Assembly (NCBI GenBank): GCA_025355995.1
Contig: JANXYQ010000086.1
Location: forward strand, 1 to 40,953
Source: Spirochaetaceae bacterium
Lineage (GTDB): Bacteria > Spirochaetota > Spirochaetia > Treponematales > Rectinemataceae
Direction: 5' to 3'
DNA length: 40,953 nt
Shown here: piece by piece, positions 1-8,321 of the stretch
Numbering within the stretch: the first letter of the stretch is position 1
How the letters are laid out: each line of letters opens with the position of its first letter
Translations under genes and position numbers: made by a program
The notes under the pieces: generated by a model
What the model was told of the DNA's origin: nothing
The model's input: the letters and a program-made list of their open reading frames with translations, nothing else
Databases searched by the model: none

Positions 1-463
1 AATCGGGGTCCATGGTCTTGTAGTCGTGGTCGAAGTCGACCCAACGCCCGGCGCGGGTCATGATCGTGCGCCACTCCTTCGTGTAGCGGAGCACGGAGGC
101 GCGGCAAGCCTCGTTGAAGTTGGCGATGCCGTAGCGCTCGATGTCGGTCTTCGAGTCGAGGCCGAGCTCCTTCTCGATGAGGTTCTCGACGGGCAGGCCG
201 TGGCAGTCCCACCCGAAGCGGCGCTCGACCTTGAAACCCTTCATCGTCTTGTAGCGGGGCACTATGTCCTTGATCGTGCCGGGCACGAAGTGGCCGAAGT
301 GGGGGAGGCCTGTGGCGAAGGGGGGGCCGTCGTAGAACACGAATTCCTTCCTGCCCTCGCGCTGGGAAATCGACTTCTCGAAAATCCGCCCCGATTCCCA
401 GAATCGGACTATCTCCTCTTCCATCCGCGGGAAGCTGACTTTCGGGTCGACCGGCTTGTACAC
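1..463 (-). CDS. ileS: Isoleucyl-tRNA synthetase, N-terminal part (type 2, eukaryote-like)
   Basis: Charges tRNA-Ile with isoleucine in the cytoplasm. Only the first 154 codons are present; the gene runs off the left edge. The start is GTG at 463, preceded by GAGGAGGAG with a short spacer. The HIGH motif appears as HFGH within ATGLPHFGH, followed by [10 protein letters not shown] and [20 protein letters not shown]-type sequence around the HIGH motif and the [11 protein letters not shown] block are typical of the eukaryote-like IleRS2 group rather than the ordinary bacterial IleRS1 (ANGxIHIGH). IleRS2 enzymes are generally insensitive to mupirocin, so that trait is inferred, not seen. cydC ends 83 bp upstream in the same orientation. 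Confidence 0.95.
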   Translation of the reverse strand, partial: MYKPVDPKVSFPRMEEEIVRFWESGRIFEKSISQREGRKEFVFYDGPPFATGLPHFGHFVPGTIKDIVPRYKTMKGFKVERRFGWDCHGLPVENLIEKELGLDSKTDIERYGIANFNEACRASVLRYTKEWRTIMTRAGRWVDFDHDYKTMDPD

Positions 464-546
464 GATGCTCCTCCTCGAGAATCCCGGCTACTGTCGGGTT
501 GGCGATTATCGCATAAAGGAGGGCATCATATCCAGCTTAGCTGGGA

Positions 547-2268
547 CTACCTATCCAGGCGCTGCACCCTTTCCGCTATGCGGAAATCCCGCTCCCGGTG
601 GCTGATGATGATGACGCTTCTCCCCGCGAGCCTCCGCGCGATGGCGTCGAGGAGGGCCTCGGCGGTGGCGTCGTCCAGGCCCTCGGTCGGCTCGTCGAGG
701 AGGTAGATGGGTGCCTCCTTCAGGAGGGCCCGCGCGAGGACCAGCCGCTGGAGCTCGCCCCCCGACACGGCCCTGCCCGTCTCGCCCACTATCGTGTCGA
801 GCCCGAGGGGCAGCTTGGCCAGCAGGTCCCCGAGCTGGGCCGCCTCGCAAGCCGCGAGGAGGCGCTCCTCTAGGCCGGGTCCGCCGGGTCCGCCCCCGGG
901 CGCCGCGGCGAGGAGGAGGTTCTCCCTGATCGAGGCGTGGTAGAGGAAGGGCGCCTGGGGCAGGGCCGAGAAAAATGACCGGGCCCTGTCCGGGCCGAGG
1001 GAGCGCAGGTCGAGGTAGCTCGCCGGGCCTTGGGTCCCGTTCCCGGCGACGAGCTCGATGGAGCCTTCCTGGTAATCCCAGAAGCGGAGAAGGAGGCTGA
1101 AGAGGCTGCTCTTGCCCACGCCCGAGGGCCCCGCGAGTCCAAGCCTCCCGCCTGCGGGGAGCTCGAGATCCAGCGCCTCGAAGATCGTCGGTAGCCCCGG
1201 GGCGTAGCGGAAGCCCAGGCCGCGGATGGAGAGGCCCAGGGCCGAGGCGGAACGGATCTCGGCGGCGGAATCGCTCGCCTTCGCCGCGGACCCGGCGGAG
1301 ACGGCCGGCTCCGCATCCAATATCTCGAAGAGCCTTCTCGCGGCCTCGGCCATCTCGCCGGCCTTCTGGATGGCCGCGGGCAGGGGGAGGATGCACTCGA
1401 AGCTGGCCAGGACGAAGACGCTGAGCGCGGCCAGGTCGGCGGGGGGGAGGGCCCCCGCTGCGACGAGGCTGACGAGGACCAGGGAACCGCCCCAGACCGC
1501 GAGCGAGCTCGCGGCGCTCAGGCCGGCCTCGCCCAGGCCCCCGAGCGAATTGAGGCGGCGCTGGCTCTCGCACAGCCTCGCGTCGAGCTCTTCCATGAGG
1601 GCGGCGTGGGGGAGGGCGGCCCCCAGGACGACGAGCTCGGAAAGGCCCTCGATCTCCTCGACGATCGATGCGCGGAGCTCCGCCGAGGTCCGGACCTTGG
1701 CCCTGCCGGGGGCGGCCGCGAGGAGGGCGAGGAGGGCGGGGACGACGAGGCCCGCCGCGGCCAGGGCCAACCCGTCGATGAGGGCGAGCCGTCCGTCGAA
1801 GCGGGCTAGGAAGGGGAGGATGGCGGAGGCCGAGAGGAGGGCGACCGCGGCCGGCACGAGGCCGCGGACGTAGTAATCGTCCAGGCCGTCTATGTCTGCC
1901 CGTATCCTGGCGAGGAGATCCCCGCTCCTGTACTCCTCGAGGCGGGCGGGGGCCAGGGGGCCGATCCTGCGGTAGAACCAGAGGCGGAGGGAGGCCAGGA
2001 TGCGGAAGGTCGTGTCGTGGTTGAGGAGTCTCTCCGCGTAGCGCCCGGCGGCGCGGATGATCGCGAGGGCGCGGATGCCGGCGGCCGGGAGGGTGTAGCC
2101 CATCGCGAGATTGAGGGAGCCCGCGATGGCCATCGAGGCGATGAACCAGCTCGAGAGGGCCAGTAGGCCGATGTTGGAGAGCAGCGTCGCGAGGGCAAGG
2201 GCCATGCCCAGGGCTATGCGTCCCTTGTGCGGGGCGAGCAGGGCCGCGAGGCGGAGGAGCCTCCTCAC
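547..2268 (-). CDS. cydC: CydC, ABC exporter subunit for cytochrome bd assembly
   Basis: 573 aa. Half of the heterodimeric CydDC ABC exporter, which moves thiols (cysteine/glutathione) to the periplasm and is needed for cytochrome bd maturation. The N-terminal ~310 residues carry about six membrane segments; the C-terminal nucleotide-binding domain has Walker A GPSGVGKSS (Lys386), signature VSGGELQRL, Walker B IYLLDEPTEGLD and the switch histidine in IIISHRERDF. The start is GTG 2268, overlapping the cydD stop as GTGA, so the two are translationally coupled. An open frame continues upstream to 4149, but that part is an antisense-like shadow over cydD. Confidence 0.93.
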   Translation of the reverse strand: MRRLLRLAALLAPHKGRIALGMALALATLLSNIGLLALSSWFIASMAIAGSLNLAMGYTLPAAGIRALAIIRAAGRYAERLLNHDTTFRILASLRLWFYRRIGPLAPARLEEYRSGDLLARIRADIDGLDDYYVRGLVPAAVALLSASAILPFLARFDGRLALIDGLALAAAGLVVPALLALLAAAPGRAKVRTSAELRASIVEEIEGLSELVVLGAALPHAALMEELDARLCESQRRLNSLGGLGEAGLSAASSLAVWGGSLVLVSLVAAGALPPADLAALSVFVLASFECILPLPAAIQKAGEMAEAARRLFEILDAEPAVSAGSAAKASDSAAEIRSASALGLSIRGLGFRYAPGLPTIFEALDLELPAGGRLGLAGPSGVGKSSLFSLLLRFWDYQEGSIELVAGNGTQGPASYLDLRSLGPDRARSFFSALPQAPFLYHASIRENLLLAAAPGGGPGGPGLEERLLAACEAAQLGDLLAKLPLGLDTIVGETGRAVSGGELQRLVLARALLKEAPIYLLDEPTEGLDDATAEALLDAIARRLAGRSVIIISHRERDFRIAERVQRLDR

Positions 2269-3956
2269 TTCGCCGCCCCGAGAACCAGGCTCCTGTCCAG
2301 GCCGGGCGCGCTTCGGTGCGTGGCCAGGATCAGGCTCCGCCCCTCGGCCAGGGCCCTGATCGACTCCCTGACCAGAGCCTCGCTCTCGCCGTCGAGGTGG
2401 GCGGTCGGCTCGTCGAGGAGGAGGAGGCCGGGCGAGCGGAGGAATAGCCGCGCCAGGGCCACCCTCTGGATCTGCCCGGCCGATAGGCTTCTCCCCCCCT
2501 CGCCGACCTGGGTGTCGAGGCCCGAGGGGAGGAGCTCGGCGAAGTCCAGGACATGGGACGCTCGCGCGGCCAGGGCGATCTCGCCCGAGCTCGCGCCCCG
2601 GCGCCCGAGCCCGATGTTGTAGGCGATAGTGCCATGGAAAAGGCTGGGGCGCTGGGGGAGCCAGGCCAGGTCCTCGTAGAGCTCGCTCCTGTCGATGAGG
2701 CCGAGCTCCCTCCCGCCCAGGCTGATGGAGCCGCCCTGGCAGGCGGCGAGGCCGAGGATGAGGGAGAGGAGGGTCGACTTCCCGCAGCCGCTGGGTCCCA
2801 CGAGGGCCAAGCTCTCGCCCTCGGCCAGGGAGAAGCTCAGGGAATCGAAGAGGGGCCGGCCGGGGTAGGAAAAGGCCACCTGTCTGAATTCGACCGCCGT
2901 CCCCCCTCTCTCCCGCCGCGGGGAGCCCCGCGCGGCCGTGGGGCCGCCCTGCGCGCCGGCTTTCGCCTCGGTGCCGCCATCGCCCCCTTCCGCCGAGGGC
3001 GGCGCCTTCATCATGAGCTCGCGGATCTGCTCGGCGGCGCTCATGGCGCCCATGCGCGAGTGGTATTGGGCGCCCAGGCTGCGCAGGACCAGGAAGTACT
3101 CGGGCGCTATGAGGAGGATGAAGTAGCCCGGGAAGAAGCCCATCGTCCCCGAGAGGAGGCGCAGGCCCGTGAGGACGGCGACGATGGCTATGCTCACGGC
3201 GGTTATGAGCTCGAGCATGAACGAGGAGACGAAGGCTATGCGCAGGACGGACATGGTCGCGAGCCTGTACTCCTCCGAGCTGCGCTCGATCTCCTCGAGC
3301 TCGCGGCGCTGGGCCCCGAAGATCTTCACCGTAGCCAGGCCCCGCAGGGCGTCGAGGAAGCGGCCGCTTATGCGCGCGAGGCTGGCCCAGAGTGCCTGGT
3401 TCCTCGCGTGGGCCTCCTCGCCGATCACTATCATGCTCAACGGGAGGAAGACGGCGGTTAGGCTCAAGGCCAAGCCCGATATCCAGTCGAGGGGAAAGAC
3501 CACCGCCAGGATGGTGAAGGGGAGGAGGCTGGCTATGGCCCTCTGGGGGAGGTAGCCGGCGTAGTAGCCCTCGAGGGCCTCGACCGAGTCGACGAGGACC
3601 TGGGAGGTCTCGCCGGCGCGCATGCGAGAGAGGGCCAGGGGCCCCAGGCGCCGCAGGCCCCCGATCAGGTCGCGGCGCAGCGCCCGCTTCACGACCGAGG
3701 CGCACTCGAAGCCCGACCGCTTGACCGCCCAGGCGAGGAGGACTCGGAGGGCCATTACGGCCAGGAGCTCCGCGAAGCGCGGGGCGAGTTCCCTGAGTCC
3801 CTCCCCCTGGAGGATGGCGCGGTTCCCTATCGAGGCGAGGAGGGCCGTCTGGACGATGAGGAGAATGCCCGATAGCTCGCCCAGGGCCACGGTGAGGATG
3901 AGGAGGGGGCGCGCCGGTCTTCCCCGCCCCGCGAGCCAACGCGAATCGCCTGCCAT
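2265..3956 (-). CDS. cydD: CydD, ABC exporter subunit for cytochrome bd assembly
   Basis: 563 aa partner of CydC. Six-helix membrane domain over residues ~15-310, a low-complexity Gly/Ala/Glu linker at ~320-350, then an ATPase domain with Walker A GPSGCGKST (Lys393), signature LSAGQIQRV, Walker B LLLLDEPTAHLD and LATHRS. Conserved CydD features such as the FF(P)GYFILLIAPEYF-type helix are visible. The start ATG 3956 has no clear Shine-Dalgarno; a possible TTGGCA-N18-TAAACT promoter (3966-3995) would place transcription start only a few bases upstream. The gene is divergent from cydAB, so assembly factor and oxidase share one control region. Confidence 0.93.
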   Translation of the reverse strand: MAGDSRWLAGRGRPARPLLILTVALGELSGILLIVQTALLASIGNRAILQGEGLRELAPRFAELLAVMALRVLLAWAVKRSGFECASVVKRALRRDLIGGLRRLGPLALSRMRAGETSQVLVDSVEALEGYYAGYLPQRAIASLLPFTILAVVFPLDWISGLALSLTAVFLPLSMIVIGEEAHARNQALWASLARISGRFLDALRGLATVKIFGAQRRELEEIERSSEEYRLATMSVLRIAFVSSFMLELITAVSIAIVAVLTGLRLLSGTMGFFPGYFILLIAPEYFLVLRSLGAQYHSRMGAMSAAEQIRELMMKAPPSAEGGDGGTEAKAGAQGGPTAARGSPRRERGGTAVEFRQVAFSYPGRPLFDSLSFSLAEGESLALVGPSGCGKSTLLSLILGLAACQGGSISLGGRELGLIDRSELYEDLAWLPQRPSLFHGTIAYNIGLGRRGASSGEIALAARASHVLDFAELLPSGLDTQVGEGGRSLSAGQIQRVALARLFLRSPGLLLLDEPTAHLDGESEALVRESIRALAEGRSLILATHRSAPGLDRSLVLGAAK

Positions 3957-4045
3957 CGGAGCTGAAGTTTAGGTGAGATTCGCCTGGCATGCCAAGCGAG
4001 CCTGCGCCATACTGGTTCTGCAACCCGATTCGGCAGGGGGATCCC
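3957..4045. promoter_or_regulatory. Divergent cydDC/cydAB control region with 10-bp palindrome
   Basis: The 89 bp between cydD and cydA hold a perfect palindrome TGGCATGCCA (3985-3994). It overlaps the putative cydD -35 (TTGGCA, 3995-3990 on the minus strand; -10 TAAACT, 3971-3966). On the plus strand CATACT (4008-4013) is a plausible cydA -10, with only a weak -35 overlapping the same palindrome. A good Shine-Dalgarno AGGGGG (4035-4040) precedes cydA. The palindrome is therefore placed to affect both directions; the regulator is unknown. Confidence 0.45.
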
Positions 4046-5371
4046 ATGAGCGTAGAGCTGCTTTCCCGCATCCAGTTCGCGACGGTGGCGATATTCCACT
4101 TTCTCTTCGTCCCGCTGACCCTGGGCCTCAGCGCCCTGGTCGCCTTCATGGAAACGCGCTACGCGCAAACGGGCGACGAGGTCTATCTCCGGATGACCAA
4201 GTACTGGAGCCGGCTCTTCCTGATCAACTTCGCCGTGGGCGTGGTCACCGGCCTCACCATGGAATTCCAGTTCGGGATGAACTGGGCCGAGTACTCGAAG
4301 TTCGTCGGCGACATCTTCGGCGCCCCCCTCGCGATCGAGGCCACGGTGGCCTTCTTCCTCGAATCGACCTTCCTCGGGCTGTGGATGTTCAGCTGGAAGC
4401 GGGTGTCGAAGGGCGTCCACGCCGCCATCATGTGGGTCGTGGCCGTCGCGAGCACCATGTCCGCGCTCTGGATCCTCCTGGCCAACGGCTGGATGCAGAA
4501 GCCCCGCGGCTTCGAGATCGTGGCCGGCAGGGCGGTGCTCACCGATTTCGGCGCCCTCCTGTGGAACCCCTACGCCTGGATCAAGCTTTTCCACACGAGC
4601 ATGGCGGCCTTCACCCTGGCGGGCTTCTTCATCATGGGCATCTCGGCCATCCAGCTCCTGCGAAGGAAGCAGGCGGAGCTCTTCAAGAAGTCCTTCCGCC
4701 TCGGGGCCCTCGTCGGCATAGCCGCCTCGGTCCTCGTCATCTTCGCCGGGGATTTCTCGGGCAGGCAGGTGGCCGAGTACCAGCCCACCAAGCTGGCGGC
4801 CATGGAGTCGCAGTGGAAGACCGAGAGCGCCGCGCCCTTCTACCTCCTCGAGCTACCCCAGCCCTCCAGGGAGCGCAACAGCGTCGAGGCCATAGCCATC
4901 CCCAAGATGCTCAGCCTGCTCTCCTACCACGATCCCGAGGCGACGGTGAAGGGACTCCTCGATTTCCCCGCCGACCAGCGGCCCAACGTGCCGGTCAGCT
5001 TCTGGAGCTTCAGGCTCATGGTGACCCTGGCCTTCCTCTTCGTCCTCCTGGCCCTCGTCTCGGTCTATCTCTCCTACAAGGACGGACTCGAAAGGAACCG
5101 CTGGTTCCTCTGGATAATGTCCTTCGCGATCATCCTGCCCTACGCGGCCTGCGAGCTGGGCTGGGTCCTCGCCGAGCTGGGGCGCCAACCCTGGATAGTC
5201 TACGGCCTGCTCCGGACGCGGGACGCCGTCTCGAAATCCATCAGCCCGGGCGACGTCCTCATATCGCTCGTGGGCTTCATCCTGCTGTACGGCGGCCTCG
5301 CGGCCGTGGATGTTTTCCTCATAGCCAAATACTCCGCCAAGGCCGAGGAAGCGAAGGGGGTGGCGAAATGA
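4046..5371 (+). CDS. cydA: Cytochrome bd ubiquinol oxidase subunit I
   Basis: 441 aa, quinol-oxidising, haem-carrying subunit of the bd oxidase that reduces O2 to water in the inner membrane. Visible ligands and key residues: His18 (haem b595), His183 and Met325 (haem b558), Glu98 and Glu106, Arg8, and the Q-loop motif GRQVAEYQP with Lys249 and Glu254. The numbering tracks E. coli CydA closely, but the protein is about 80 residues shorter because the C-terminal half of the Q-loop is absent (short-Q-loop class). An ATG lies at 3989 in frame, but ATG 4046 matches the family N-terminus and has the ribosome site. Stop overlaps the cydB start (ATGA). Confidence 0.96.
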   Translation: MSVELLSRIQFATVAIFHFLFVPLTLGLSALVAFMETRYAQTGDEVYLRMTKYWSRLFLINFAVGVVTGLTMEFQFGMNWAEYSKFVGDIFGAPLAIEATVAFFLESTFLGLWMFSWKRVSKGVHAAIMWVVAVASTMSALWILLANGWMQKPRGFEIVAGRAVLTDFGALLWNPYAWIKLFHTSMAAFTLAGFFIMGISAIQLLRRKQAELFKKSFRLGALVGIAASVLVIFAGDFSGRQVAEYQPTKLAAMESQWKTESAAPFYLLELPQPSRERNSVEAIAIPKMLSLLSYHDPEATVKGLLDFPADQRPNVPVSFWSFRLMVTLAFLFVLLALVSVYLSYKDGLERNRWFLWIMSFAIILPYAACELGWVLAELGRQPWIVYGLLRTRDAVSKSISPGDVLISLVGFILLYGGLAAVDVFLIAKYSAKAEEAKGVAK

Positions 5372-6387
5372 CCTTGCAAGTCCTGTGGTTCGTGCTCTGG
5401 GGAACCCTGTGGGCGGTCTACTTCATGCTCGACGGCTTCGATTTCGGGGCGGGCATGCTGCGTAATTTCCTGGCCAGGGACGAGACCGAGCGCGGCCTCG
5501 CCCTCGCGGCCATAGGACCGGTCTGGAACGGCAACGAGGTCTGGCTCATCACCGCGGGCGGGGCGACCTTCGCCGCCTTCCCCGTGGTCTACGCCTCGAT
5601 GTTCAGCTTCCTGTACCTGCCCCTGCTCCTCATCCTCTTCTCCCTCATCGTGCGCGGAGTCTCGATCGAGTTCAGGAACAAGTCCGAGGGGCGGCGCTGG
5701 CGCTCCTTCTGGGACTGGGCCCTCTGCGTTTCCAGCTTCACCGCCCCCCTCGTGCTGGGCTTGGGCTTCGGCAACATCTTCGAGGGCCTCGCCATGACGA
5801 GCTCGGGCTACAGCGGGGGCTTCTGGCCCCTCTTCAATCCCTACGGCCTGCTCACGGCAGCGCTCTTCATCGTCCTTTTCCTCCAGCACGGCGCGCTCTG
5901 GCTCGAGTTCCGCACGGGAGGGGAGCTCGCCAGGCGCTCGCGCTCCCTCGCCTCCGTACTATGGTTCATCGTCATGGGAGTCGCCGTCCTTTTCCTCGTC
6001 GCGACCGCCTTCTCCACCAAGCTATACGACAACTACCTGGCGCGGCCGGCCTGGCTCCTCGTCCCGCTCCTCGCCGTACTCTCCCTGGCGGCGGTGAAGC
6101 TTTTCCACTCGATGGAGAGGGCCCTTCCCGCCTTCGCGGCCTCCTGCGGGACCGTGCTCCTCGTCGTGGCGACCGCCCTCGTGGGCCTCTTCCCCAACCT
6201 GATTCCCTCGAGCCTCGACCCGGCGGCTAGCCTGACCGCCTTCAACTCCTCCTCGGGTCCCTACACTCTCAGGCTGATGACTATAGTCGCCCTCATTTTC
6301 GTGCCCATCGTCATCGTCTATCAGTTCCTCGTCTACAGGTTCTTCCGGGCCAAGCTGACGAAAGCCGACGCGGGGGAGGGCTACTGA
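5368..6387 (+). CDS. cydB: Cytochrome bd ubiquinol oxidase subunit II
   Basis: 339 aa, second membrane subunit of the bd oxidase, with about eight or nine hydrophobic helices. The family signature GFDFGAGML lies near residue 25 and is followed by GPVWNGNEVWLI. The start ATG overlaps the cydA stop, giving translational coupling and equal output of the two subunits. No cydX-like small ORF with a ribosome site was seen in the 40 bp that follow; the next gene is convergent. Confidence 0.96.
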   Translation: MTLQVLWFVLWGTLWAVYFMLDGFDFGAGMLRNFLARDETERGLALAAIGPVWNGNEVWLITAGGATFAAFPVVYASMFSFLYLPLLLILFSLIVRGVSIEFRNKSEGRRWRSFWDWALCVSSFTAPLVLGLGFGNIFEGLAMTSSGYSGGFWPLFNPYGLLTAALFIVLFLQHGALWLEFRTGGELARRSRSLASVLWFIVMGVAVLFLVATAFSTKLYDNYLARPAWLLVPLLAVLSLAAVKLFHSMERALPAFAASCGTVLLVVATALVGLFPNLIPSSLDPAASLTAFNSSSGPYTLRLMTIVALIFVPIVIVYQFLVYRFFRAKLTKADAGEGY

Positions 6388-6397
6388 GAAATCGAGA

Positions 6398-6414
6398 GCC
6401 TCCGCGATGGAGGC
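6398..6414. terminator. Short hairpin between convergent cydB and sqr remnant
   Basis: GCCTCC-GCGAT-GGAGGC forms a 6-bp GC-rich stem 11 bp after the cydB stop. No T-run follows on either strand, so it is at best a weak or Rho-assisted terminator. Confidence 0.3.
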
Positions 6415-6429
6415 CCCCCGTCCCTCGGC

Positions 6430-7319
6430 TCACTTGACCCGGGCTATGCCCAGGCGGTCGAGAGTCCATTTCTCGTAGAAGCGCTCGGACACGCCCGTTT
6501 TCATCTTTCGGATGAAATATTTCTCGAAGCCTATCTTGGCCAGGTGGACCCAGCGACCCTGCTTCGCCCAGGTGACGTTGCGCGGCGGGATCTGGGGAAT
6601 GGCGACGAAAGCCATGCCGCCGTCCCCGAAGTCGGCGAGGCATATCGCGTTCCAGGTGGGCACCGACTCGAGCATATAGCCGGTCTTGGGCTCGCCCGTG
6701 GGGACCGGGGTGGGCTCCTTGGGCGCTATTGCTATGCATACCCCCGCCGAATAGATGTTCGGGCATCTCTTGCTCCGCTGGTGCTCGTCCACCAGGACGA
6801 AACCTCGGGGGTTGCAGAGTTCGGGCACCGAGGCGACGGCGTCCACGCCCTTGAAGGCCGGGATTATCATCGCAAAGCTCTGGGCTATCGTGCGCTCCCC
6901 GATCTGGGCTCCGTCGGGCCCGTGCTCGGTTATCGGGATCTCCCTCTCTCTCGCTTCCTTTATCCGTGCGTTAACCACCCACGAGATGCTGCGCTCTCGC
7001 AGCTTGCTCTCGAGCATTCCCTTGGAGTCGCCCACGCCGCCCAGGCCGAGATGGCCGACATAGGGCTCGCTCGAGACGAAGGTCATGGGCACCTTGTCCC
7101 TGATCCCGCGCTTGCGCAGGTCGGTGTCGATGATGAAGGCCATCTCGTAGGCGGGGCCAAAGCAGCTTGCGCCCTGGGCGGCTCCGACGACCATGGGGCC
7201 GGGGTGCTCGAGGAACTCCTTGTAGCGCTCGTTGGCTAGGAGGGTGTGGTCGAGGCTGCAAATGGACTGGGTGTGGGATTCCGGTCCCACGCCGCCCCTA
7301 GGATGACGATATTCGCCAT
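6430..7319 (-). pseudogene. sqr: Sulfide:quinone oxidoreductase, decayed by deletions
   Basis: The intact enzyme would oxidise sulfide and pass electrons to quinone via FAD. An ATG at 7319 with Shine-Dalgarno GGAGG opens MANIVILGAA, the start of the FAD-binding fold, but this frame stops after 26 codons. In another frame a GTG-started ORF (7290-6430, 286 codons) gives the rest of the protein: SHTQSIC, QGASCFGPAYE with a conserved cysteine, FVSSEPYVGHLGLGGVG, GYMLES and CLADFGDGG. About 120-130 residues seem to be missing at the frame break, and about 20 more between GYMLES and PTWNAICLAD. The estimates rest on remembered family architecture. A -10-like TATAGT (7359-7354) still lies upstream. 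An assembly error is the main alternative. Confidence 0.75.
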
Positions 7320-7423
7320 ATCAGCCTCCGTTCGAGGGGATGAGATAGGAAGAACTATAGACGATGGATTCTCGGTAGGCCAGGAATCGGCGGGCGGAAT
7401 GCGCGATCTCCCCTGGGACGGCC

Positions 7424-7609
7424 CTACTTCAGTCCCGGTTTCAGCTCGAAGGCGGGGCAGTGCTTCCCCGTGGCCCCGAAGACCTCGAACGAGGGCAGGT
7501 TACGGCTCTTGATGCCGAAGACGAGGCAGGAGCGCGGGAAGGCCGGTTCCCAGGTGATGCGGAAATGCAGGCACTTTAGGCAGTTCGGCGCTCCTGAGAT
7601 CACTACCAC
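7424..7609 (-). CDS. Small conserved four-cysteine protein
   Basis: 61 aa from GTG 7609, or 59 aa from GTG 7603; the second start has better spacing to the AGGAG at about 7612-7616. Pattern: CxxC near the N-terminus (CLKC), then FRITWEP, PRSC, VFGIKS, PSFEVFGATG and HCPAF. Four cysteines and conserved aromatics suggest a small metal-binding or zinc-ribbon-like fold. I recall similar short proteins in spirochaetes and delta-proteobacteria, sometimes mislabelled uracil-DNA glycosylase; no catalytic motif of that enzyme is present. Function unknown. Confidence 0.7.
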   Translation of the reverse strand: MVVISGAPNCLKCLHFRITWEPAFPRSCLVFGIKSRNLPSFEVFGATGKHCPAFELKPGLK

Positions 7610-7647
7610 CGCTCCTACGCGCTCGAATGTATGCCCTCGCTATATGC

Positions 7648-7682
7648 TTGTCTACGGCCCCGGAATTCCGTAAAGTGAGGGT
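7648..7682 (+). promoter_or_regulatory. Promoter of the rhomboid gene, start point at or near ATG
   Basis: TTGTCT (7648-7653), 17 bp, TAAAGT (7671-7676), then six bases GAGGGT and ATG at 7683. The expected transcription start falls on or next to the start codon, although GAGGG could also serve as a very close ribosome site if transcription began earlier. Confidence 0.5.
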
Positions 7683-8321
7683 ATGACTCGGAATTCACTC
7701 ATCAGGCGGCCGTTCCGCTATAGCTTCAAGAACCTCTCGATATGGCTCATCGCCGTCAACGTGCTGGTCTTCGCGCTGGAGTACCTCTTCCCGCAGGTCG
7801 GGGGATACCTGGCGATGACTCCGGCGCTCGTGCTCTCGGGAGCTGTATGGCAGCCGCTGACCTACATGTTCGCGCACGCCAACCTCACGCACCTCCTCGT
7901 GAACATGCTCGGCCTGCTCTTCTTCGGAACCGCTGTCGAGAAGGAGCTGGGCTCGCGGGAGTTCATCTTCTACTACCTCCTGATCGGCCTCCTCGCGGGC
8001 GTCTTCTCCTTCGCCGCCTACCTTTTCTCGGGCGGGGCCTACACTCCTCTCCTCGGGGCCTCCGGCGCCGTCTTCGCCGTCCTTCTCGCCTTCGCCACGC
8101 TGCAGCCCAACGCGCAGATCCTCATCTGGGGCCTGATTCCCGTCCGCGCCCCCGTCATGGTCATCGGCTACACGCTGATCGAGCTCTTCTCCCAGGTCAT
8201 CGGCACCTCGAGCAACGTCGCCCACCTGACCCACCTCGCGGGCTTCGCCTTCGGCTGGCTGTACTTCCTCGCGCGCTTCGGCGTCAATCCCTGGCGACGG
8301 TTCTTCCCCCGCGGCCGATGA
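7683..8321 (+). CDS. Rhomboid family intramembrane serine protease
   Basis: 212 aa, six or so membrane helices, the usual size of a minimal bacterial rhomboid. Cleaves transmembrane substrates within the inner membrane. Catalytic dyad: Ser127 in GASGAVF and His184 in HLTHLAG; the oxyanion-type residues His/Asn are seen in HLLVNMLGLLFFG. Its stop overlaps the start of the next gene (ATGA), so the downstream secreted protein is co-translated and could be a partner or substrate; that link is inference only. Confidence 0.93.
   Translation: MTRNSLIRRPFRYSFKNLSIWLIAVNVLVFALEYLFPQVGGYLAMTPALVLSGAVWQPLTYMFAHANLTHLLVNMLGLLFFGTAVEKELGSREFIFYYLLIGLLAGVFSFAAYLFSGGAYTPLLGASGAVFAVLLAFATLQPNAQILIWGLIPVRAPVMVIGYTLIELFSQVIGTSSNVAHLTHLAGFAFGWLYFLARFGVNPWRRFFPRGR

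Noticed and set aside
3989-4045. Upstream in-frame ATG for cydA
   Set aside because: It adds residues absent from the family, lies upstream of a likely -10 element, and ATG 4046 has the Shine-Dalgarno.
547-4149. A single 1200-codon minus-strand open frame covering cydC and extending across cydD
   Set aside because: Only 547-2268 is CydC; the rest is low-complexity Pro/Arg/Gly shadow over the real cydD frame. The GTGA overlap gives the true cydC start.
6430-7319. Programmed frameshift in the sqr gene
   Set aside because: A frameshift would not restore the ~120 missing FAD-domain residues or the later 20-residue gap; there is no slippery site with stimulatory structure.
7424-7609. Uracil-DNA glycosylase annotation of the small cysteine protein
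   Set aside because: The protein is far too short and has none of the glycosylase motifs; the name seems to be a propagated label.
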